Shown here: positions 16,555 to 24,959 of the stretch, piece after piece
How positions within the stretch are numbered: the stretch's first letter is position 1
How the letters are laid out: the number at the start of each line of letters is the position of its first letter
Source of the DNA: Natroniella sulfidigena
Lineage (GTDB): Bacteria > Bacillota > Halanaerobiia > Halobacteroidales > Halobacteroidaceae
Assembly (NCBI RefSeq): GCF_023223645.1
Contig: NZ_JALKBY010000005.1
Span: 62,001 to 126,000, forward strand
Direction: 5' to 3'
Length of the DNA: 64,000 nt
The notes under the pieces: generated by a model
What the model was told of the DNA's origin: nothing
The model's input: only the letters and a program-made list of their open reading frames with translations
The model's database searches: none
Translations under genes and position numbers: made by a program

Positions 16555-18141
16555 TTGAATTTAATTATCGATCGTAATGGAAAGATTATTAAAATTGAGC
16601 AAGAAGACCTAACTGCTGAGTTGTTAAGTGGGCTCAGAAGAAGAAAGAGTCAGAAGAGATTATCAGGAGTAAGAGTGATCAGTATTGCTAATGATCAACA
16701 GCTTACTTCTCGTCAGAAAAATTTAGTGGTAAGATTTAGACTTGATAATCTAGTTAAGGTTAGTTTGCAATCTAACTCTGTGGCATTAGTACTGCCTAAG
16801 ATTGTTGAAGGAAAATTGGCAGGAATAGAAGAGAGGAATCTGACTATTGATCAAGCAGTTGAATTTGATCAGTCAACTGTTGTAGCTCAATTAGAAGAAG
16901 ATTTAACTGAAGTGAATAATTATCGAGTAAAAAAAGACAGCCAACGAGCTATATTAATTGGTAAAGATGAAAAAGAACTGGAGGAATTAAATGGTTTAGC
17001 TACTACCGCTGGGGCTGAAGTAGTAGCTAAAGTCTTACAGAAACAAGAGCGAAAGAATCCTACTTATTATATTGGAACTGGTAAATTAGAAGAGTTAAAA
17101 GAGGCAGTCTTTAAGCAGCAAAGTGATTTAGTTATCTTTGATGATGAATTGACTCCAGCTCAACATAGTAATTTAGAAGAGGAGTTGGCTGTACAGGTTA
17201 CTGATAGGACTGAGTTAATCTTAGATATTTTTGCTCAGCATGCTCATACTAAAGAAGGTAAGATTCAAGTTGAGTTGGCCCAGTTAGATTATTTATTACC
17301 ACGTTTGACAGGAAGAGGAAAGCAGTTATCCCGTTTAGGTGGAGGAATTGGCACGAGAGGCCCCGGAGAGACCAAATTAGAAATTGATCGTCGTAAAATC
17401 AGAAAACGGATTCATAGATTAAAGGAGCAATTAGCAGAAGTCAGGCAGAATCGAGCTGTGCAGCGGCAAGGAAGAAGGAATCCTTTGATTACGTTAGTAG
17501 GTTATACTAATGCAGGAAAATCTACTTTAATGAATCTGCTGACTGCAGCTGATGTTAAGGTTGAAGATGAATTATTTGCTACTTTGGATTCGACTCTACG
17601 TCAAGCTAAATTACCGATCGGTCGGCAAGTTATTTTCAGTGATACTGTTGGATTTATCAAGAAGTTACCTCATCAGTTGGTAGCTGCTTTTCAAGCTACA
17701 TTAGAAGAGGTTCAGCAGGCAGATTTATTGTTACATGTAGTAGATAGTAGTCAAGCTCAACTGGAGGAGCGGATGGCTACTGTCCATCAGGTATTAGAAG
17801 AGTTGGGAGTGTTGAATAAGGAAATTATTACAGTCTTTAATAAAGCTGACTTAGTAGCAGATGATTATGTGGAGTTGTTACGACAAAATTATCCAAATAG
17901 TGTCGCAATTTCTGCCTTAACAGGTCAAGGAAAAGATGGATTATTGGATAAAATATCTAATATTATAGCTAGGGATATGGTAATTGTTGATCTGGAGTTG
18001 CCTTATGAGGCTGGTAAGTGGATTGATCAATTACATCAGGCTGGGCGAGTTTTAGAGGAAGAGTATGTGGCTAATAAGATCAAAATAACTGCTAATATAT
18101 CTAATAGGTTGGCCCGGCGATTAAAAGATTATCAAGTATAA
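16555..18141 (+). CDS. hflX: HflX-type ribosome-associated GTPase (start uncertain)
   Basis: HflX binds the 50S subunit and helps rescue or split stalled ribosomes. From TTG 16555 it has 528 residues. The family domain includes PTYYIGTGKLEELK, FDDELTPAQ, the RLGGGIGTRGPGETKLE signature near 264, G1 GYTNAGKSTL near 316, G3 DTVGF and G4 NKAD. The frame is open upstream to 16435, just after a stop at 16432-16434, and that stretch continues the expected N-terminal domain, but it contains no ATG, GTG or TTG. TTG 16555 has no ribosome site, so translation may begin at ATA 16435 or ATT 16438, overlapping the rex stop. Confidence 0.9.
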   Translation: MNLIIDRNGKIIKIEQEDLTAELLSGLRRRKSQKRLSGVRVISIANDQQLTSRQKNLVVRFRLDNLVKVSLQSNSVALVLPKIVEGKLAGIEERNLTIDQAVEFDQSTVVAQLEEDLTEVNNYRVKKDSQRAILIGKDEKELEELNGLATTAGAEVVAKVLQKQERKNPTYYIGTGKLEELKEAVFKQQSDLVIFDDELTPAQHSNLEEELAVQVTDRTELILDIFAQHAHTKEGKIQVELAQLDYLLPRLTGRGKQLSRLGGGIGTRGPGETKLEIDRRKIRKRIHRLKEQLAEVRQNRAVQRQGRRNPLITLVGYTNAGKSTLMNLLTAADVKVEDELFATLDSTLRQAKLPIGRQVIFSDTVGFIKKLPHQLVAAFQATLEEVQQADLLLHVVDSSQAQLEERMATVHQVLEELGVLNKEIITVFNKADLVADDYVELLRQNYPNSVAISALTGQGKDGLLDKISNIIARDMVIVDLELPYEAGKWIDQLHQAGRVLEEEYVANKIKITANISNRLARRLKDYQV

Positions 18142-18146
18142 GTAAT

Positions 18147-18182
18147 GTTAGAGATGGCAATTGCCATCTCTAACACTTTTTA
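18147..18182 (+). terminator. hflX terminator
   Basis: A perfect 14-bp stem (GTTAGAGATGGCAA with TTGCCATCTCTAAC) followed by CACTTTTTAT. Confidence 0.85.
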
Positions 18183-18298
18183 TCATTAAGGAAATTATGC
18201 TTTTTAGAGGTTGTGAATAACTTTTAATAGTTTGTATTTGTTGGTTTTACTTAAACTCAATCTTAGACTTAAACTGAGTTGCCGGAGGCAACTTTTTT
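18182..18298. repeat. 117-base dispersed repeat R2, copy B, overlapping the cheR 3' end
   Basis: Second copy of the block at 12229-12345. It also begins at the T-run of a terminator and ends in the hairpin GTTGCC-GGA-GGCAAC with six T residues. Its right end supplies the stop codon and the last nine codons or so of cheR on the minus strand. Confidence 0.85.
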
Positions 18299-19057
18299 AT
18301 AAAAGGATGTATAGACCTTTTTCAAATTGAATTTTTCCGGTTGAAGTAAATATTCAGTATTACCTAAAAATAAGATTCCATCTTTGGCTAATGCTCTACT
18401 CAATTTAGTAGTTAATTGCTCTTTGATCTCTTTTGTAAAATAAATAAAGACATTTCGGCATAAAATCAAATCTAAGTTAGAATCGTATCTATCAGTTAAT
18501 AAATTTAATCTATCAAATCTTACCTGGTTCATAATTTTATTATCCAGTTGATAATAATTCTTTTGTTTAGTAAAATATTTAGTGATAAGCTTCTGTTTTA
18601 CTTTCTTGAGTGAATTTTTCTTATACTTACCAGTTTTTGCTTCTTTTAAAATACTGGGATCTATATCTGTTGCTATGATTTGATAACGGCTAGGGTCAAT
18701 CTGTAATTCATTTAAAATAATAGCTAAAGTATAGGCTTCACAACCATTAGAAGCTGCTGCACTCCAGATTTTAACCTTCTTTTTTCTCTTAAAGAGCTCA
18801 GGCATGATCTTTTCTTTAAGATATTTAAAGTTATCAGGATTACGAAAGAATTCGGAAGTATTAATTGTCATATATTCTAAGAATTCTCTCTGGAATTCTT
18901 TGCTGTTATTTAATTTATCTATACAGGCTTGATAATCAGTAATGTCATGTTTTTTCATCAGGTTATTACTACGTCGCTTAACTCTTTTTTCTTTATAGCT
19001 GGTCAGGTCAATATCGATTTTACGTGAAACTTTATTGATGAAGTTTTGAAAATTCAT
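18269..19057 (-). CDS. cheR: CheR-type MCP glutamate methyltransferase
   Basis: CheR methylates chemoreceptor glutamates with S-adenosylmethionine during chemotactic adaptation. The 262-residue protein shows an N-terminal helical domain, then NTSEFFRNPDNFKYL near 89, the SAM-binding IWSAAASNGCEAYTLAI near 118, IIATDIDPSIL and LILCRNVFIYF. The final residues (KKVASGNSV) are encoded by the inserted R2 repeat, so the native C-terminus was probably replaced. No other che genes adjoin it; the chemoreceptor at 59.7 kb is a possible substrate. Confidence 0.93.
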   Translation of the reverse strand: MNFQNFINKVSRKIDIDLTSYKEKRVKRRSNNLMKKHDITDYQACIDKLNNSKEFQREFLEYMTINTSEFFRNPDNFKYLKEKIMPELFKRKKKVKIWSAAASNGCEAYTLAIILNELQIDPSRYQIIATDIDPSILKEAKTGKYKKNSLKKVKQKLITKYFTKQKNYYQLDNKIMNQVRFDRLNLLTDRYDSNLDLILCRNVFIYFTKEIKEQLTTKLSRALAKDGILFLGNTEYLLQPEKFNLKKVYTSFYKKVASGNSV

Positions 19058-19197
19058 TAATAAACTCCTCTCGGGTAATAATTTGGTCTTACAGTATAAG
19101 TAAGAACTATATTAATATTTCAGCTTTGATATAAAAATTCCTTTTTTAAAAGTAATTATTATTAAATGGAAAATAATCTAAGGTTAGTAACAGGGAG

Positions 19198-20001
19198 ATG
19201 ATAATAATCAGTTTACAGATATCAGTTTTAGCTAGTGGGAGTTCAGGGAATGCTATTTATGTTGAGTCGGAAGAAAAAAAGCTTTTGATTGATGCGGGTT
19301 TGAGTGGGAAGAAGATTAATAAGCGGTTACAAAAGATTAATTTAAGCGTTGGGGAGTTAGATGGTATCTTATTAACCCATGAACATACTGATCATATTCA
19401 GGGAGCGGGGGTATTAGCTAGAAGGTGTAAGATTCCATTGTATGCTACAGCTGGCACTTGGCAGATAGCAGCAGATAAGTTAGGGAAGTTAAAGTCACAA
19501 CAGAAATGTGTAGTTGATACTACTGCTTTTAGCCTGGGGGATTGTCAGATTAAACCCTTTAGTATCTCCCATGATGCTGAAGAACCAGTTGGCTATACAA
19601 TAACTTCTGGTGGGGCCAAAATGGCAGTTGCTACTGATCTGGGAGAGATGACAGAGCAGGTTAGAGCAGAGATTAGTGATTCAGATTTAGTTATTCTAGA
19701 AGCCAATCATGATTTGGAGATGTTGAAGATTGGCCCTTATCCCTGGTCTCTTAAGAAGAGGGTCATGGGTGTTAAAGGGCATTTATCTAATGATGATGCT
19801 GGAGCAGAGGTAGTAAAGTTAGCTAAAAATTCTGTCAGCCGTATATTATTAGCGCATCTTAGCAAAAATAATAATGTACCTGAACTGGCATTTCTAACGA
19901 TTAAAAACATGTTAGTTGAAGCAGGAATTAAATTAAATGAAGATATAAAATTAGATTTTACTTATCAAGAACAAGTAACTCCATTATATCAATTAGGCTA
20001 A
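19198..20001 (+). CDS. YycJ/WalJ-type metallo-beta-lactamase fold hydrolase
   Basis: The 267-residue protein has the metal-binding LTHEHTDHIQGAG near 60, VLASGSSGNAIYV at the N-terminus, and later SHDAEEPVGY and LLAHLSKNNN ligands. The family (YycJ/WalJ) are nucleases linked to cell-wall regulation and DNA repair. Next to an HtrA protease and rlmH, it matches the walJ-htrA-rlmH end of the walRK region in Firmicutes; the kinase genes are absent here. The ATG at 19198 is only just downstream of GGGAG, so initiation a few codons later is possible. Confidence 0.9.
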   Translation: MIIISLQISVLASGSSGNAIYVESEEKKLLIDAGLSGKKINKRLQKINLSVGELDGILLTHEHTDHIQGAGVLARRCKIPLYATAGTWQIAADKLGKLKSQQKCVVDTTAFSLGDCQIKPFSISHDAEEPVGYTITSGGAKMAVATDLGEMTEQVRAEISDSDLVILEANHDLEMLKIGPYPWSLKKRVMGVKGHLSNDDAGAEVVKLAKNSVSRILLAHLSKNNNVPELAFLTIKNMLVEAGIKLNEDIKLDFTYQEQVTPLYQLG

Positions 20002-20016
20002 CTTAGGGGGTAAATA

Positions 20017-21189
20017 ATGAGTTTTTTCTTTGCTGAAGATGACCAAGCTGGATTTAATCTGAGAACTTATTTAATTATTGTTATAATTAGTGGGTTGATT
20101 GGAGCAGGTATTTTATATTCTGTTCTATCTGCAGTTGAATTGGGCCAAAGAGAGGTAGAAAATGAGGAAGAGATAGTTCAAGATAAAGAAGAGGAGGAGA
20201 CAGATAGGAATTATCAGGAGGTTAGTTATCAAGATTTGGGACAAGGTCAAATTGTTGATGTAGTAAAGGATGTTGGCCCGGGGATTGTCAAAATAACTAC
20301 TGCTAAGGAAAGAGTTATGTATGATTTTTTTACTCGTAGAAGAGAAGAAAAAATTAGAGGCGAAGGGTCAGGAGTTATTTATAATGACGAAGGTTATATT
20401 ATTACTAATAATCATGTTATAGAAGGTGCTGAAGAGATTAATGTCTTTTTAGCTGAAGGAGAAAGGGAATATAAAGCGGAAGTAATTGGTAAGGATCCAA
20501 TTACTGACTTAGCTGTAATTAAGATTGATTCTGAAGGGGTTGAATTACCTGTTCCTAAATTAGGAGATTCAAAAAATTTAAATGTAGGTCAAAAGGCTAT
20601 AGCTATTGGAAATCCGTATGGGTTTTCTAACACTGTAACAGTAGGGGTAATCAGTGCTTTAGAGAGAAGGTTGCCGATTCAAGAGATAGCTGAATTAACA
20701 GATATGATTCAGACAGATGCAGCGATTAATCCAGGAAATAGTGGGGGAGGTCTATTAAATCAGCAAGGTGAAGTAATAGGAATCAATACCGCTATTATTG
20801 AACAGGCTCAAGGGATTGGATTTGCTATTCCAATTAATTTGGCTAAAGAAGTAGTAGCTGAATTAATTGCTGAAGGGAAGATAGTTAGACCTTGGATTGG
20901 AATTTATGGTGGAGATATTAACCATAATTTATTAGAAAGATATGAATTAGAAAAAGAGACTGGTATTTATATCTTTGAAATTATTGCTGAAAGTCCTGCT
21001 GCTAAGAGTGGATTGCAAGAAGGGGATATTATCTTAGAAATTGAGCAACAGAAAGTAACTAGTATGTCAGATTTAAAGGAGTTATTACAAGAGTATCAAG
21101 TAAATGATAGTCTTGAGTTATTAATTTATCGAGATGGGGACTTAATTACTACTAATTTAGAGTTAGAGGAAAGACCTATTAATCAATAA
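20017..21189 (+). CDS. HtrA/DegP-like serine protease, membrane-anchored
   Basis: An envelope quality-control protease of 390 residues. A single hydrophobic segment (about 18-40) anchors it, followed by a charged linker. The trypsin-like domain carries the triad: His in ITNNHVIEG near 133, Asp in ITDLAVIKID near 165, Ser in NPGNSGGGLL near 242. A C-terminal PDZ domain starts near 300 (GIYIFEIIAESPAAKSGLQEGDIIL). It begins 15 bases after the YycJ-type gene and is probably cotranscribed with it and with rlmH. Confidence 0.95.
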   Translation: MSFFFAEDDQAGFNLRTYLIIVIISGLIGAGILYSVLSAVELGQREVENEEEIVQDKEEEETDRNYQEVSYQDLGQGQIVDVVKDVGPGIVKITTAKERVMYDFFTRRREEKIRGEGSGVIYNDEGYIITNNHVIEGAEEINVFLAEGEREYKAEVIGKDPITDLAVIKIDSEGVELPVPKLGDSKNLNVGQKAIAIGNPYGFSNTVTVGVISALERRLPIQEIAELTDMIQTDAAINPGNSGGGLLNQQGEVIGINTAIIEQAQGIGFAIPINLAKEVVAELIAEGKIVRPWIGIYGGDINHNLLERYELEKETGIYIFEIIAESPAAKSGLQEGDIILEIEQQKVTSMSDLKELLQEYQVNDSLELLIYRDGDLITTNLELEERPINQ

Positions 21190-21237
21190 TAGTAATATTA
21201 GGTTTTTATAGGTTAGGTTTGAAGTGGAGGAGATAGT

Positions 21238-21717
21238 GTGAAAATTAGGATAATAACAGTAGGAAAGGTTAAAGAAAATTATATTAACCAAGGTATTGAC
21301 CAATTTTGCAAGCGGCTACAAGGTTACACTAAATTAGATATCTTAGAAGTTAAAGATGAAAAGATAGGTAATAACTTAAGTTCTGCTGAAGTGAAGCAAA
21401 TAAAAGAAGAAGAAGCAGAAAAGATCATGACTAAATTAGATGATAGAGCTTATACAATAGCTTTAGATCCTCAAGGTAAGCCAATGACTTCAGAAGGGCT
21501 GGCTAAATCAATCGGAAATTTACAGGTACAAGGTTATAGTACTATTGAGTTTATTATTGGTGGGGCTTTAGGTTTAGCTCAAAAAATTAGGAATATAGCT
21601 GACTATGTATTGACCTTTTCTCATATGACATTTACTCACCAGATGATTAGATTGATTTTGTTAGAACAGGTCTATCGAGCTTTTAAAATTTTGCGTAATG
21701 AGCCGTATCATCTGTAA
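21238..21717 (+). CDS. rlmH: 23S rRNA pseudouridine-1915 N3-methyltransferase
   Basis: RlmH methylates pseudouridine 1915 of helix 69 in assembled 70S ribosomes. At 159 residues it has the canonical length. Motifs are VGKVKENYINQGIDQF at the N-terminus, ALDPQGKPMTSEGLA near 80, the SAM-knot FIIGGALGLAQKI near 103, and the C-terminal FTHQMIRLILLEQVYRAFKI and EPYHL. The start is GTG with GGAGGAGATA upstream. Confidence 0.97.
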   Translation: MKIRIITVGKVKENYINQGIDQFCKRLQGYTKLDILEVKDEKIGNNLSSAEVKQIKEEEAEKIMTKLDDRAYTIALDPQGKPMTSEGLAKSIGNLQVQGYSTIEFIIGGALGLAQKIRNIADYVLTFSHMTFTHQMIRLILLEQVYRAFKILRNEPYHL

Positions 21718-21759
21718 TAAGATGTCTTGAGTGAAGAGTAGTTGAGAAGGAGCGAAAAT

Positions 21760-21951
21760 ATGAATCTTAAAGTTTCTAAAAATCATGTACAACATCAAGG
21801 GGGCAATTTTAATTGGCAGTGTAAGATTTGCGGTAAGGAGATCTGCCAACAAGATTTAATGAATAAAATTGGAAATGTATATTTGGAACATTATTGGAGT
21901 TGTACAGAATGTGGTGGCAAGTTAAAAAAAATAAATAAAACCTTAAAGTGA
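21760..21951 (+). CDS. Small zinc-ribbon-like protein of unknown function
   Basis: A 63-residue protein with two CxxC pairs, CKICGKEIC near 25 and CTECGG near 51, likely binding one zinc. The ATG at 21760 follows AGAAGGAGCG; an in-frame TTG upstream overlaps that site and is rejected. The function is unknown. It lies after rlmH and ends inside a 25-bp palindromic terminator shared with the convergent gene. Confidence 0.7.
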   Translation: MNLKVSKNHVQHQGGNFNWQCKICGKEICQQDLMNKIGNVYLEHYWSCTECGGKLKKINKTLK

Positions 21952-21978
21952 TATATCACTTTAAGGTTTTATTTATTT
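21929..21978. terminator. Perfect 25-bp palindromic bidirectional terminator
   Basis: A perfect inverted repeat of 50 bases centred at 21953/21954, with A-rich left and T-rich right ends. It overlaps the last codons of both convergent genes and can end transcription in both directions. Confidence 0.88.
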
Positions 21979-22261
21979 AATCTAACATTTGTTCAGGAAC
22001 ATGGCTAGCTTGATCTATTGCTTGTAAGGTAGCATCAGCTGCATCTAAGTACTTTTTGACTTTTTTAATATTCGTAGTCAAAAAGTTTAGGTGTTTTGAA
22101 AAAACATCTGTATTTTGAAAGAAAATGAATAAAATTATCAAAAGTAATAATAAATCACTATCAAGATAATCTAGGAGATTTTGTTGAAGATTATTATTAG
22201 ACTGGGAATTAGAACTACTATTTTTGCTATCCAAATCATCCATTTTTCTTTTATCTTCCAT
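21977..22261 (-). CDS. Unknown small membrane protein
   Basis: From the ATG at 22261 (AAAGGAGGG nine bases upstream) the protein has 94 residues. Residues 1-35 are polar and rich in Ser, Asn and Gln; a strongly hydrophobic run LLLLLIILFIFF follows, then a basic and amphipathic C-terminal region ending VPEQMLD. It does not match a family I recognise. It is divergent from another Asn/Gln-rich protein at 22425, and the shared style and 163-base gap suggest they are expressed together, possibly in sporulation. Confidence 0.6.
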   Translation of the reverse strand: MEDKRKMDDLDSKNSSSNSQSNNNLQQNLLDYLDSDLLLLLIILFIFFQNTDVFSKHLNFLTTNIKKVKKYLDAADATLQAIDQASHVPEQMLD

Positions 22262-22424
22262 CCTGACTAATCCCTCCTTTAATTGAAATATTAAAAATTT
22301 CAACTTCTCTAATTCAACTTTTTACAATATATACTACGAATTAGATAAAAGAAATGTGATTTTTTAAGAAACTTTTTATCTTTCCTTTAATATACTTATT
22401 AGTAGAAAAAGGAGGAGAGATAGT

Positions 22425-23009
22425 ATGTATCAGGATGATTACTTATTTTTTCCTGAAGCTCAGCTTGTTGATAAGTTATTGAGTGTTTTTAATATTCAGT
22501 CTCAACAGCAATTAGAACCCAATACAGTTGTTACAATTCTTGGGCTGTTGAATTTATTGAATATTGTCAACGTAATGCAAGAACAGCAAGGACAGAATGA
22601 TTTGTCTAATCAGCTAGCAAGTTTAGTAGGTAACTCGAATACTTCTAATAATTCCTTTGAAAATAATAATCAAACAGATAATTTACAACAGATTCAGCAG
22701 TTATTTAATAATACTACTGGTAATAACTCCAATGCTTCTAATGCAGGTGACATAGGTAGCCTTTTATCTAACTTTTTACAACAAGATAACAACCAAACGA
22801 ATTCAGCTTTAAATAATATTTTAGGAATGCTAGGAAATAATAATTCAGATGGTAAACTAGATCCAACTTTATTATTAAAATTGATGAATTTAATCAGCCA
22901 GATTAAAGAAAGTAAAGAGCAGAGTAAAGAAAGTGAAGCTCAAGAAACAAATCAACCAGTTAAGTCAGAACCCTATAATGATGAGGAGGGAAAAGAGGAA
23001 CAGGAGTAA
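22425..23009 (+). CDS. Unknown Asn/Gln-rich protein
   Basis: A 194-residue protein with a well-formed AAAGGAGGAGAGATAGT ribosome site. It starts with YQDDYLFFPEAQLVDKLLSVF, has a hydrophobic helix (TVVTILGLLNLLNIVNVM, about 38-55), then a low-complexity middle (about 60-140) rich in Asn, Gln and Ser, and an acidic tail (DEEGKEEQE). No signal peptide or enzyme motif is visible. Low-complexity Asn/Gln-rich proteins of this sort occur among spore surface proteins, but that is only a guess. Its mRNA ends at a hairpin shared with the convergent parM-RHH operon. Confidence 0.6.
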   Translation: MYQDDYLFFPEAQLVDKLLSVFNIQSQQQLEPNTVVTILGLLNLLNIVNVMQEQQGQNDLSNQLASLVGNSNTSNNSFENNNQTDNLQQIQQLFNNTTGNNSNASNAGDIGSLLSNFLQQDNNQTNSALNNILGMLGNNNSDGKLDPTLLLKLMNLISQIKESKEQSKESEAQETNQPVKSEPYNDEEGKEEQE

Positions 23010-23046
23010 AAAAGATATGCCAAGCCATATCACTATGGCTTGGCAT
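23008..23046 (-). terminator. Terminator of the parM-like/RHH operon
   Basis: A 12-bp perfect stem (23017-23028 with 23035-23046). Read on the minus strand it is followed by ATCTTTTTT. It also lies just after the stop of the plus-strand gene. Confidence 0.8.
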
Positions 23047-23047
23047 T

Positions 23048-23419
23048 CTAAAAATCATTCAACAGATTTAAAACTTGTTCTGTTTTTTGTTCTTGACTTC
23101 TACCTTCATAAATTTCTGAAGTTTTTTGAGTATAATTAGGATTAAAATTATTTTCGGTTAGTTCTTTTAATAAGAGTTGATTTTTCTTAATTAACTCTTT
23201 GATTTTTGTTATTTCTTTATCAGCTAGATATTTTTGCTTAACTACTTCAGGTTGTGGTAAAGAAGAGGAGGGCTTGTCTTGTTTGAGATAACTTTTAATT
23301 GCTTTTCTAATAAATTCTGATTTACTTTGACAAGCTTCTATCTCTTTTTCAATTGCTTTTATTTCTTCTTCTTCAAAAAACTTTTTAGTAATTCTAACGC
23401 TTAAAAATAATTTAGACAT
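23048..23419 (-). CDS. Ribbon-helix-helix protein, putative partner of the ParM-like actin
   Basis: A 123-residue protein whose N-terminal 50 residues (LFLSVRITKKF, then a helix and SKSEFIRKAIKSYL) read as a ribbon-helix-helix DNA-binding domain. The rest is a charged helical region. It begins 13 bases after the parM-like stop with AGGTGA as ribosome site; an upstream in-frame GTG overlaps that site. Position and fold match ParR-type adaptors that tie the actin filament to a centromere site. The assignment as ParR is inferred from context. Confidence 0.75.
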   Translation of the reverse strand: MSKLFLSVRITKKFFEEEEIKAIEKEIEACQSKSEFIRKAIKSYLKQDKPSSSLPQPEVVKQKYLADKEITKIKELIKKNQLLLKELTENNFNPNYTQKTSEIYEGRSQEQKTEQVLNLLNDF

Positions 23420-23432
23420 AATTATCACCTAA

Positions 23433-24599
23433 TTATCCTTCTTGAGCAGCAGCAGTATTTTTAATCGCTTTCAGTTTCCTTTCTTTGGCTTTTTCTTTTA
23501 ACTTGTTATGTCGCTTACGCTCTAGAGCTTTTCCTAATTTAACATAGCCTCTACAATTGCTCAATTGGGGATTTTTATTTACTCTTTCACATGGAAAGCC
23601 TTCTAAGTAAGTATCTAAGCTTTCAAATAGTAATACAGTAGCTCCACCAGTAATTAAAATTTTATCGATCATAAGATAAGATTCCCAACGATTTTTAATT
23701 TGTAAAGCAATATCATAAGCCAATTTATCAATAGCCTGTTCTTTGGTTCTTTGAAATTCATACTTTTCATTTCTAACTTTAATATAATCTTTCTCTTTTA
23801 GGATTTGATTTTTAATAATATCTTGAGAAACATCTATATCTAGAGAATCTTGAATCTTTTTAAAGATCCTTGTCTTAACTCCATCACTAAAAGAGATTGG
23901 TGAATCTTTAATTAGTTCCCCATCATTAAAAGCAACACAATCAATGGTCAACCCTCCTAAATCTACAATCCCAAAGCCACCTTCAATCTTTTTAGTAACT
24001 AATCCTTCTTTGTTCATTACAAAATCATAATAAGAAGCTAATCCCTGTGGAATTACTGTTGCCTTTCTGATTTCGATTTCTTTAGTAACAAATTGATTAT
24101 TTACATTTTTGATCTTGACTTTAAACTTATTTTCAAGTTTATTCTTAAATAAATCTTTATGATTTTCATAATACTTAATTGGTAATCCTGTAATTAAATG
24201 TTTTATATTGATCTTATCTGCTTTAGGAAATAGTAAACAAATACCTGATAGTAGCTTTGCAAATTCTTCTGGGTTTTTATATTTGTTATCTGATAGTGAA
24301 TAAGCAATTGAAGAGGAGTGTTGATTTAGGACATAATCTCCAACACGATAGCTAGTAAATTCAGGATTTTTAACCCCTTTAATTAGCTGGTCTTGAATCT
24401 TGATAATAATTTTTTGAGAATTAAATTCCCCAACTAACTCTTCTTCTTTTTTAATTACTTGAAATGATGTTTCAGATAAAACTCCTTGACCATCTTTTTC
24501 TGCTAAAGATGGAAAAACAATTTCTTGCTCATCATTAAGCATTTTAACTGAGTCATAACCTAAATCGACCCCAAGGACATTAACATTTTCTATTCTCAT
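23433..24599 (-). CDS. ParM/StbA-family actin-like ATPase
   Basis: The 388-residue protein has the actin-fold ATPase landmarks: phosphate-1 loop VLGVDLGYDSVKML near 9, phosphate-2 GIVDLGGLTIDCVAF near 207 and the adenosine motif ILITGGATVLLFESL near 315. ParM/StbA/Alp proteins form dynamic filaments that push plasmid copies apart, and some phages and chromosomes also carry them. Here it lies between ordinary chromosomal genes with an RHH partner and a consensus promoter. The C-terminus is very basic (KERKLKAIKN). Cargo unknown. Confidence 0.85.
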   Translation of the reverse strand: MRIENVNVLGVDLGYDSVKMLNDEQEIVFPSLAEKDGQGVLSETSFQVIKKEEELVGEFNSQKIIIKIQDQLIKGVKNPEFTSYRVGDYVLNQHSSSIAYSLSDNKYKNPEEFAKLLSGICLLFPKADKINIKHLITGLPIKYYENHKDLFKNKLENKFKVKIKNVNNQFVTKEIEIRKATVIPQGLASYYDFVMNKEGLVTKKIEGGFGIVDLGGLTIDCVAFNDGELIKDSPISFSDGVKTRIFKKIQDSLDIDVSQDIIKNQILKEKDYIKVRNEKYEFQRTKEQAIDKLAYDIALQIKNRWESYLMIDKILITGGATVLLFESLDTYLEGFPCERVNKNPQLSNCRGYVKLGKALERKRHNKLKEKAKERKLKAIKNTAAAQEG

Positions 24600-24671
24600 T
24601 GTTAATCTCTCCTTTTAAATTTTTAATCAATTACTTGTTTTAGTTACGGTTGTCCAAAAGCTTATATCAAT

Positions 24672-24700
24672 ATTATAACTCAAGTTACATTTTTTGTCAA
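24672..24700 (-). promoter_or_regulatory. Consensus promoter of the parM-like operon
   Basis: On the minus strand TTGACA (24695-24700), a 17-base spacer and TATAAT (24672-24677), a perfect vegetative promoter about 70 bases before the start codon. I saw no iterated direct repeats typical of a parC centromere around it. Confidence 0.85.
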
Positions 24701-24725
24701 ATGATAAATATTAATACATCAAATC

Positions 24726-24761
24726 AAAAAAAAGACGGTATCCATGGTGGATACCGTCTTT
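24726..24761 (-). terminator. Terminator of the excisionase-like gene
   Basis: A 14-bp stem (24731-24744 with 24748-24761) with a run of T on the minus strand. Confidence 0.85.
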
Positions 24762-24770
24762 CTTATTTTG

Positions 24771-24959
24771 TTAATTTTGTTGCTCAGCTAGTTTTTCATT
24801 TAGAAATTCATCTAAGTCTTTTTTTCTGATGATCCACTTTCCTCCAAGCTTAATGCCTGGTAGCTCATCATTATTTAGCATATTATATATTGTTGTTTCA
24901 GAGCGATTTAAGTATTCAGCCACGTCTTTTACAGTAAAGTTTTCTTTAGAATTACTCAT
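24771..24959 (-). CDS. Excisionase-type helix-turn-helix DNA-binding protein
   Basis: A 62-residue protein: FTVKDVAEYLNRSETTIYNMLNNDELPGIKLGGKWIIRKKDLDEFL, the compact winged HTH_17 (MerR/excisionase-like) fold. Such proteins are phage or integron excisionases, plasmid regulators or stand-alone repressors. The ATG at 24959 is chosen because GGAGGG abuts the earlier in-frame ATG at 24968. It is upstream of the ParM-like operon on the same strand but separated by its own terminator, and could regulate it. Confidence 0.82.
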   Translation of the reverse strand: MSNSKENFTVKDVAEYLNRSETTIYNMLNNDELPGIKLGGKWIIRKKDLDEFLNEKLAEQQN

